Shown: piece by piece, positions 58,341 to 64,000 of the stretch
How the letters are laid out: each line of letters starts with the position of its first letter
How positions within the stretch are numbered: the stretch's first letter is position 1
From: JBCBCP01 sp039817385
GTDB taxonomy: Bacteria; Pseudomonadota; Alphaproteobacteria; Rhodobacterales; Rhodobacteraceae
NCBI GenBank assembly: GCA_039817385.1
Contig: JBCBVY010000001.1
Location: 310,001 to 374,000, forward strand
Length of the DNA: 64,000 bases
Direction of reading: 5' to 3'
The notes under the pieces: model-generated
Database searches by the model: none
Told to the model about the DNA's origin: nothing
What the model saw: only the letters and a program-made list of their open reading frames with translations
Made by a program: the position numbers and the translations under genes

Positions 58341-58346
58341 TATACT
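58341..58346 (+). promoter_or_regulatory. Possible -10 element of the Anbu operon
   Basis: TATACT lies 35 bp before the ATP-grasp start at 58381, in the 348-bp gap behind the LuxR gene. No acceptable -35 was found; the remainder of the gap shows no supported feature. Confidence 0.25.
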
Positions 58347-58380
58347 CGCATCCAGCCAACACGAAGGATCACGCCAGCAT

Positions 58381-59817
58381 ATGACGCAAGACGAGCCCGT
58401 CTTCTTTGATGAGCTGACCGGCAGCGGCCCCGGTGCGCCGCGCCCCCCTTACACCGGCTACCACGCTTGGTTCGACGCGCAGGACCTCAAAGCGCTGCGG
58501 CGCAAATCGTCCCAGGCGGAGCTGTTCTTTCGCCGCACCGGCATCACGTTCAACGTCTATGGCGCGGCGGAAGCGGATGAGCGGCTGATCCCCTTCGACA
58601 TCGTGCCGCGCATCATCTCCGCCAAGGAATGGGCGCGCCTGACCCGCGGGATCGAGCAGCGTGTGCGCGCCATCAACGCGTTTCTGCACGACATCTACCA
58701 CCGGCAGGAAATCCTGCGCGCGGGCCGCATCCCCGAACAGCTGATCGCCCGCAACGCCGCTTTCTTGCCCGAGATGATCGGCGTCACCCCGCCCGGGGGC
58801 ATCTACACGCACATCACCGGCATCGACCTTGTCCGCACCGGCGAGAATGACTTTTTCGTGCTGGAGGACAACGCGCGCACGCCCTCCGGCGTCTCCTACA
58901 TGCTGGAGAACCGGGAGACGATGCTGCAGATGTTCCCGGACCTATTTGGCCGCGTGAAGGTGCGCCCGGTCTCGGGCTACCCAAGGATGCTTTGCGATGC
59001 GCTCAGCGCCTGCATGCCCGACCGCGCAAGCGAAAGGCGGACGGTCGCGGTCCTGACGCCCGGCATCCACAACTCTGCCTATTTCGAGCACGCCTTTCTG
59101 GCCGACAACATGGGTGTCGAGCTGGTCGAGGGCACGGACCTGCGCGTGCAGGACGGCAAGATCGCGATGCGCACGACGCAAGGCTACCGGCCCGTCGACG
59201 TCATCTACCGCCGGGTGGATGACGATTTCCTCGACCCGCTGAACTTCAACCCCAAGTCGCTGCTCGGCGTGCCGGGGGTATTCGACGTCTACCGCGCGGG
59301 CGGCATCACGCTGGCCAACGCCCCCGGCACAGGCATCGCGGATGACAAGGCGATCTACAGCTACATGCCCGACATCGTCGAGTTCTACACGGGCGAGGCA
59401 CCGATCCTGCAGAACGTGCCCACATGGCGCTGCTCCGAGCCGGAGGCGCTGGCTTACGTGCTGGATCACCTGCCCGAACTGGTGGTGAAGGAGGTGCACG
59501 GCTCGGGCGGGTACGGGATGCTGGTTGGCCCTGCGGCCTCCAAGCGGGAACTCGGCGCGTTCAAAGCCAAGCTGAAGGCGCAGCCCGACAATTACATCGC
59601 CCAGCCGACGCTGGCCCTGTCGACCGTGCCCATCCTGACGAAGGCCGGCCTTGCCCCGCGCCACGTGGATTTGCGGCCCTTTGCGCTCTTTTCCCCGCGC
59701 GGGGTGGAGATAACCCCCGGCGGTCTAACCCGCGTGGCGCTGAAGGCGGGCAGCCTCGTCGTCAACTCCTCCCAAGGGGGCGGCACAAAAGACACCTGGG
59801 TGCTGGAGGACGACTGA
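58381..59817 (+). CDS. Circularly permuted ATP-grasp protein
   Basis: A 478-residue member of the circularly permuted ATP-grasp family (DUF404/407-type), which forms amide bonds to build peptide-like metabolites or tags. Motifs: TGITFNVYGAAEADERLIPFD, YTHITGIDLVRTGENDFFVLEDNARTPSGVSYM, and ELVVKEVHGSGGYGMLVGP near the ATP-binding loop. One base separates its stop from the alpha-E gene. In the known Anbu cassette this protein is paired with alpha-E, transglutaminase and Anbu. Confidence 0.9.
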   Translation: MTQDEPVFFDELTGSGPGAPRPPYTGYHAWFDAQDLKALRRKSSQAELFFRRTGITFNVYGAAEADERLIPFDIVPRIISAKEWARLTRGIEQRVRAINAFLHDIYHRQEILRAGRIPEQLIARNAAFLPEMIGVTPPGGIYTHITGIDLVRTGENDFFVLEDNARTPSGVSYMLENRETMLQMFPDLFGRVKVRPVSGYPRMLCDALSACMPDRASERRTVAVLTPGIHNSAYFEHAFLADNMGVELVEGTDLRVQDGKIAMRTTQGYRPVDVIYRRVDDDFLDPLNFNPKSLLGVPGVFDVYRAGGITLANAPGTGIADDKAIYSYMPDIVEFYTGEAPILQNVPTWRCSEPEALAYVLDHLPELVVKEVHGSGGYGMLVGPAASKRELGAFKAKLKAQPDNYIAQPTLALSTVPILTKAGLAPRHVDLRPFALFSPRGVEITPGGLTRVALKAGSLVVNSSQGGGTKDTWVLEDD

Positions 59818-59818
59818 G

Positions 59819-60754
59819 ATGCTGGGACGCACCGCAGGCGGGCTTTTCTGGATGTTCCGCTACCTTGAGCGGGCGGAAAACACCGCGCGCCTGATCGAGG
59901 CGGGCTTTCGCATCGCTCTGACCCGCCCCGGCGCCGATGAATGGGGCAGCGTCCTGAAAACAGCGGGGGCGGCTGCGGGCTATACGGAGGTGCATGGTGC
60001 GCTCAGCCAATCGGCGGCGATCGACTACATGCTGCGCGATGGGGCGAACCCGTCCTCGGTGATGTGCTGCTATGCCAGCGCACGGCAGAATGCGCGCATG
60101 GTGCGCACGGCCATCACGCGCGAGGTCTGGGAAGCGGTCAACGACACCTACTTGACGCTGAAAGCGCGGCTCGCCCGCCCGGTGCCGGACAAAGACCTGC
60201 CCGAAATGCTGGGCCTGATCCGCCAGCAATCCGCCCTTGTCAGGGGGGCGCTGCACGGCTCGATGATGCGCGATGACACGTTCGATTTCTGCCGCCTTGG
60301 CACGTTCCTTGAGCGGGCAGACAACACCGCGCGCATCCTCGATGTGAAATACTACGTGCTGCTGCCTTCGTTCACCCATGTGGGCAGCAAGCTGGACAAT
60401 GTGCAATGGGAGGTCGTCCTGCGCTCGGTCGCGGGCGCGCGCGCCTTTGCGTGGCTGAACCGGGGCGAGGTAACAGCGCGCGGGGTCACGGACTTTCTGG
60501 TGTTCGATCCGCGCATGCCCCGTTCACTGCGGTTTGCAATGTCAAAGATACAGGGCAACCTCAATATGCTTGAGGCCGATTACATGGACCGGCACGCCGC
60601 GCACGATCTGGCGGACGCGATGGATGCAGACCTCAGGCGGCTGAACGTAGACACGGTGTTCGACGCGGGCCTGCACGATTTCCTCAGCGATTTTCTCGAC
60701 CGCGTCGGTGCCCTCGCCCGCGCGATCGAAACCGACTACAGATTCGCCGCCTGA
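59819..60754 (+). CDS. Alpha-E domain protein (DUF403)
   Basis: A 311-residue all-helical alpha-E protein, always found beside ATP-grasp genes. Visible landmarks: RTAGGLFWMFRYLERAENTARLIEAGF, then LHGSMMRDDTFDFCRLGTFLERADNTARILDVKYYVLLP, the conserved LERA-D/E-NTAR repeats. It probably scaffolds the ATP-grasp enzyme. Its TGA overlaps the ATG of the next gene by one base. Confidence 0.93.
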   Translation: MLGRTAGGLFWMFRYLERAENTARLIEAGFRIALTRPGADEWGSVLKTAGAAAGYTEVHGALSQSAAIDYMLRDGANPSSVMCCYASARQNARMVRTAITREVWEAVNDTYLTLKARLARPVPDKDLPEMLGLIRQQSALVRGALHGSMMRDDTFDFCRLGTFLERADNTARILDVKYYVLLPSFTHVGSKLDNVQWEVVLRSVAGARAFAWLNRGEVTARGVTDFLVFDPRMPRSLRFAMSKIQGNLNMLEADYMDRHAAHDLADAMDADLRRLNVDTVFDAGLHDFLSDFLDRVGALARAIETDYRFAA

Positions 60755-61557
60755 TGCGCCTCCGGATCGATCACAGCACCACCTACCGTTTTGACGCGCC
60801 GGTGGACTATGGGCTGCAGCAGCTGCGCAAGACGCCCAAAAGCCGGGACGGCCAGCGGGTGGAGGACTGGGCGGTTGAGGTGACAGGCGGGCGCATTGAG
60901 GCCGAATTCACCGACCAGCACGCCAATACCGTCAGCCTGGTACGCATCGCACCTGGGGCGGAAGCGATCACCCTGCGCTGCCACGGCTGTGTCGCGGTCG
61001 ATGACCGCGGCGGTGTCGTCGGACCGCAGCGCGGCTTTGTCCCCCTGTGGCTCTTCAAACGCTCAACCGAGCTGACCCGCGCAGGGCCCAATGTGCGGCG
61101 GCTGGCGAAGGGCCTGCGCACCGAGCATGACGCGATCCTGCCGCTCCTGCACGCGCTGTCTGACCGGATCCTCGCCGAAGTGCCCTACGCGATTGGCGAG
61201 ACGGACGCGCGCACCACCGCAGATGCGGCCATTGAGGCGGGCCGCGGCGTCTGCCAGGACCACGCCCACATCTTTGTCGCCGCCGCCCGCGCGCTCGACA
61301 TCCCGGCGCGCTACGTGTCGGGCTACGTGATGCTAAACGACCGGGTCGAGCAAGAGGCCGCACACGCCTGGGCAGAGGCGCATGTGGAGGGCCTCGGCTG
61401 GGTCGGCTTTGACGTCTCCAACGGAATCTCGCCGGATGCGCGCTACGTTCGTGTCGCAACAGCGCTGGACTATGCGGGCGCCGCGCCGGTATCTGGGATC
61501 AGACTTGGCGATGCTGCGGAAGCGATGGATGTCACCATTGCGGTACAGCAGCAGTAA
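60754..61557 (+). CDS. Transglutaminase-family protein (bacterial, Anbu cassette)
   Basis: A 267-residue transglutaminase-like enzyme with an N-terminal beta domain (RLRIDHSTTYRFDAPVDYGL) and catalytic Cys-His-Asp: GRGVCQDHAHIFVAAARALDIPARYVSGY, AAHAWAEAHVEGLGWVGFDVSNG. It may cleave or make isopeptide bonds. Located between alpha-E and Anbu, so likely part of one complex or pathway. Confidence 0.92.
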   Translation: MRLRIDHSTTYRFDAPVDYGLQQLRKTPKSRDGQRVEDWAVEVTGGRIEAEFTDQHANTVSLVRIAPGAEAITLRCHGCVAVDDRGGVVGPQRGFVPLWLFKRSTELTRAGPNVRRLAKGLRTEHDAILPLLHALSDRILAEVPYAIGETDARTTADAAIEAGRGVCQDHAHIFVAAARALDIPARYVSGYVMLNDRVEQEAAHAWAEAHVEGLGWVGFDVSNGISPDARYVRVATALDYAGAAPVSGIRLGDAAEAMDVTIAVQQQ

Positions 61558-61575
61558 GAAGAACGGAACTTTGAC

Positions 61576-62310
61576 ATGACCTATTGCGTGGGACTGCGGC
61601 TGAACCGTGGCCTCGTCTTCATGTCCGACACGCGCACCAATGCGGGCGTCGACAATATCAGCGTCTTTCGCAAGATGTTTCACTGGGAGACCGAAGGCGA
61701 GCGCGCGATCACCCTGATGACCGCCGGGAACCTGGCCACCACGCAGGCCGTCGTCAGCCTTTTGAACGAACGCGCCCTGCCCGCCGAAGACCGCGGCACA
61801 CCGACCCTGCTTGAGGTGCCATCGATGTACCGCGCGGCAGAGCTGGTGGGGCAGACCCTGCGCGAGCTGATCAAAGACCAGACCGGCACAGGTCACGAAG
61901 CCGAGGCCTTCTCCGCCACGATGATCCTCGGCGGTCAGGTGCGCGGCGGTGAGCCGCGGATCTTCATGATTTACCCGGAGGGAAATTTCATCGAAGTCTC
62001 TGACGAAACACCGTTTTTCCAGATCGGAGAGACGAAATACGGCAAGCCCATCCTCGTGCGGACCTATGATGCGGAGATGTCTTTCGAAGAGGCGGTGAAG
62101 CTGCTGATGCTGAGCTTTGATTCAACGATCAAGGCGAACCTGAGCGTCGGCTTGCCGCTGGACCTGCACCTCTACGAAGCGGACAGTTTTGCGCTGGGCC
62201 GGGTGCGCCGGATCGCGCCGGGGGACGCGTTTTTTGAAACGCTGTCCTCGGGCTGGGGCGACGCCCTGCGCCGCGCATTCAAGGACTTGCCGGATTACGA
62301 AATCGACTGA
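61576..62310 (+). CDS. Anbu (ancestral beta-subunit), bacterial proteasome homologue
   Basis: A 244-residue N-terminal-nucleophile hydrolase of the proteasome fold. Removal of Met exposes Thr2 in MTYCVGLRLNRGLVFMSDTRTNAGVDNIS, the Anbu signature; the C-terminal half has MILGGQVRGGEPRIFMIYPEGNFIEV and IGETKYGKPILVRTY. Known structures show open helical assemblies without a caseinolytic partner. Gene order ATP-grasp, alpha-E, transglutaminase, Anbu matches the described cassette. Activity remains obscure. Confidence 0.93.
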   Translation: MTYCVGLRLNRGLVFMSDTRTNAGVDNISVFRKMFHWETEGERAITLMTAGNLATTQAVVSLLNERALPAEDRGTPTLLEVPSMYRAAELVGQTLRELIKDQTGTGHEAEAFSATMILGGQVRGGEPRIFMIYPEGNFIEVSDETPFFQIGETKYGKPILVRTYDAEMSFEEAVKLLMLSFDSTIKANLSVGLPLDLHLYEADSFALGRVRRIAPGDAFFETLSSGWGDALRRAFKDLPDYEID

Positions 62311-62324
62311 GCAGGGCCTCAATC

Positions 62325-62345
62325 AGGCCTGGGCAGGCCTTCTTC
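62325..62345 (+). terminator. Possible terminator of the Anbu operon
   Basis: AGGCCT-GGGC-AGGCCT (62325-62340) is a 6-bp self-complementary stem followed by TCTTC, 15 bp after the Anbu stop. Weak T-run, so moderate confidence. Confidence 0.4.
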
Positions 62346-62457
62346 GGCTGCGATGAAGGCCCGCAAAGGGGCCTGAAGAGCGACGCTTGAGCGGTGAAAA
62401 ACGGCGTCGCAAACAGGACAGACAGGCCCGTATACTGTCGTGCACCATTGCCTCAGC

Positions 62458-62568
62458 AGGAGGCCCGCATGCGTTTGGATCATGTCAAGATCGCGCTGGT
62501 CAGCCGCACCATCGGTGCGGACCGGGGTCGTGCGGCGCGGGGGCGCCCCTGAAGGGTCCAAACCCTTC
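62458..62568 (+). other. Candidate leader mini-frame and hairpins upstream of the MttB gene
   Basis: AGGAGG at 62458-62463 precedes, by five bases, a 27-codon frame (62469-62552, begins MRLDHVKIALVSR). It overlaps hairpin CCGCACC-ATC-GGTGCGG (62504-62520), and a second hairpin GAAGGGT-CCAA-ACCCTTC (62551-62568) follows before the MttB start. A TATACT at 62431-62436 could be a -10. A leader or short RNA is possible; without homologues this is weak. Confidence 0.3.
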
Positions 62569-62595
62569 ACATGACCCCAGCCAAGGATACCCGAC

Positions 62596-64000
62596 ATGAA
62601 CGATCACTCCGCCCTGCGCTCCGGTGGACGCTCTGCGCGCCGCAAAGCGCGCGCTGCTGCTCTGCCAGACCATATGCGCCCCATACGCCCAGGTATGTCC
62701 GGCGGGCACTACCAACCCATGACCGAGGCGGAGGTGCTGCGCATCCACCGCGCCGCCCTGCAAGCCCTTGAAACCATTGGCCTTGCAGACGCGCCGCAAT
62801 CCGGCATCGATGCGATGACCGCATACGGCGCCGTACTGGGCGAGGATGGTCGCCTGCGCTTTCCCGCGTCCGTGGTCGAGGACGCGCTGGCCTCCGCCAA
62901 CCGCAACTTGACCCTGCACAGCCGCAACGGGCTGACGGACCTCGACCTATCGGGCACCCGTGTGCATTACGGCACCGCCGGAGCGGCGGTACATCTGGTC
63001 GATCCGAACGGGCGCGACTACCGCGAAAGCACCATTCAGGACTTGCACGACGCCGCGCGCATCTGCGACGTGCTGGACAACATCCACTTCTGTCAGCGGC
63101 CAATGGTGGCCCGCGACATCCCCGACAACCTGGAGATGGACCTGAACTCCGTCTACGCTTGCGTGTCCGGCACCCACAAACATATCGGCATGTCCTTCAC
63201 CGAGCCGCACCACGCGGCGCAGGCGCTGGAGATGCTGCACATGGTGGCGGGCGGCGAGGATGCGTGGCGCGCGCGGCCCTTCATGTCCAACTCTAACTGC
63301 TTTGTCGTGCCGCCGATGAAATTCGCCACCGAAAGCTGCGAGGTGATGGAGGTCTGCATCCGCGGCGGGATGCCCGTGCTGCTGCTCTCGGCAGGCATGG
63401 CCGGGGCCACCGCGCCGTCCACCATCGCAGGCGCCATCGTGCAGGCCGTGGCCGAATGCCTCGCCGGCCTCGTCTACGTACAGGCCATTCAGCCGGGTGC
63501 GCCCGCAGTCTTCGGCACCTGGCCTTTCGGCCTCGATTTGCGCACCGGCGCGATGACCATCGGCTCGGGCGAGCAGGCCCTGCTCACGGCGGGCTGCGCC
63601 CAAATGCACCGCTTTTACGACCTGCCCGGCGGCGCTGCAGCAGGCGGGTCGGACAGCAAGCTGCCCGATATGCAGGCCGGTTGGGAGATGTCGAACACCG
63701 CGACGGCAGCGGGCCTTGCAGGCTGCAACATGATCTATGAGGCGGCAGGGATGCACGCCTCCCTGCTCGGCTTCTGCTTTGAATCCCTAATCCTCGGCGA
63801 TGACCTCATCGGTCAGGCGCTGCGCTGCGTGCGCGGGATCGAGGTTACGGATGAGACGATGGCGCTCGATCAGATCGCGCAGGTCTGCATGGGCGGGCCG
63901 GGTCACTACCTTGGCACGGCCCAGACGATGGCGCGGATGCAAACAGACCATGTCTACCCCGCCCTCGGCGACCGAACCTCGCCCAAGGAATGGGCGGAAA
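62596..64000 (+). CDS. MttB-superfamily methyltransferase (partial, 3' end cut off)
   Basis: About 468 codons of an MttB-type corrinoid-dependent methyltransferase, open to the right edge. Landmarks: HYQPMTEAEVLRIHRAALQALETIG, GTAGAAVHLVDPNGRDYRES, SMSNSNCFVVPPMKFATE-like region, and GSDSKLPDMQAGWEMSNTATAAGLAGC. No in-frame TAG occurs in the visible part, consistent with the non-pyrrolysine branch, whose members act on glycine betaine or related quaternary amines. An AAGGA ribosome site precedes ATG at 62596. Confidence 0.85.
   Translation, partial: MNDHSALRSGGRSARRKARAAALPDHMRPIRPGMSGGHYQPMTEAEVLRIHRAALQALETIGLADAPQSGIDAMTAYGAVLGEDGRLRFPASVVEDALASANRNLTLHSRNGLTDLDLSGTRVHYGTAGAAVHLVDPNGRDYRESTIQDLHDAARICDVLDNIHFCQRPMVARDIPDNLEMDLNSVYACVSGTHKHIGMSFTEPHHAAQALEMLHMVAGGEDAWRARPFMSNSNCFVVPPMKFATESCEVMEVCIRGGMPVLLLSAGMAGATAPSTIAGAIVQAVAECLAGLVYVQAIQPGAPAVFGTWPFGLDLRTGAMTIGSGEQALLTAGCAQMHRFYDLPGGAAAGGSDSKLPDMQAGWEMSNTATAAGLAGCNMIYEAAGMHASLLGFCFESLILGDDLIGQALRCVRGIEVTDETMALDQIAQVCMGGPGHYLGTAQTMARMQTDHVYPALGDRTSPKEWAE

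Noticed and set aside
58171..58362. A 63-residue minus-strand frame with a hydrophobic C-terminus upstream of the ATP-grasp gene
   Set aside because: No ribosome site, low-complexity N-terminus, and it lies in the promoter region; nothing recognisable.
62319..62597. A minus-strand 92-residue frame containing CPVCDAVFH
   Set aside because: A single C-x2-C pattern, no ribosome site, overlapped by likely regulatory DNA; not enough to call a gene.
62596..64000. A pyrrolysine-type MttB
   Set aside because: No in-frame TAG is seen in the visible coding part; the rest of the gene is outside the window.
1..64000. Prophage, insertion sequence, CRISPR array or rRNA operon
   Set aside because: No integrase, transposase, regular spacer repeats or rRNA sequence is recognisable.

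Overview
The window is a GC-rich chromosomal segment of an alphaproteobacterium, most likely a member of the Rhodobacteraceae (Roseobacter group). The basis is gene content and family resemblance: a C4-pathway 5-aminolevulinate synthase very close in sequence to the Rhodobacter HemA type with a perfect FNR-type box in front of it, RodZ-like, DUF2927, DUF6778 and DUF2852 proteins, a long-form TRAP transporter with a Cache-type two-component system, a separate aspartate/glutamate leucyltransferase gene, and CtrA-like sites. No phage, insertion sequence, rRNA or CRISPR array is visible. It reads as core genome with a few accessory pieces.

Layout. 1-9 kb: 3' part of dksA is cut off at the edge; a MoxR ATPase and its CoxE-type VWA partner lie about 4.3 kb apart with a LysR/SDR divergent pair, a GNAT enzyme and a DUF2927 lipoprotein between them; then two small lipoproteins and a cytochrome P450. 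9-20 kb: M48 protease, a secreted double PilJ-like protein, PIN protein, RlmI-type methyltransferase, glnE, a membrane protein with a degenerate GGDEF domain, YbaK, tandem DUF2852 paralogues, an RDD protein and the bpt leucyltransferase. 20-28.3 kb: dctM-dctQ-dctP TRAP transporter on the minus strand facing a transglutaminase-like protein and a histidine kinase/response regulator pair on the plus strand. 28.4-31.6 kb: the acetolactate synthase operon with a complete attenuator (leader peptide rich in Ile/Leu/Val codons, antiterminator, terminator) and a ParD/ParE-like toxin-antitoxin pair seated between the large and small subunit genes. 32-43 kb: XRE regulator, Rieske oxygenase, DUF2189 protein, amidase, prfB, mrcA, amiC and an aminotransferase. 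43-50 kb: M48 protease with repeats, DsbA-like oxidoreductase, ispG, a RodZ-like gene with a perfect CtrA-type site, and hemA with an FNR box. 50-58 kb: an M20 dipeptidase gene broken by one missing base, a fluoroacetate-dehalogenase-like hydrolase, a glycosyltransferase, a sulfotransferase-like protein, a thioesterase, tRNA-Asp, an EamA transporter, a pirin and an orphan LuxR regulator. 58.4-62.3 kb: a four-gene Anbu (bacterial proteasome homologue) operon with circularly permuted ATP-grasp, alpha-E and transglutaminase genes. 62.6 kb to the edge: an MttB-superfamily methyltransferase, 3' end cut off.

The most noteworthy signals are the toxin-antitoxin pair inside the attenuated ilv operon, the Anbu cassette, and three families of short intergenic repeats: a double-hairpin element placed directly behind stop codons at five loci, a roughly 50-bp element in four copies, and a short palindrome in two copies. 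All functional calls are from reading motifs by eye; no database search was run.
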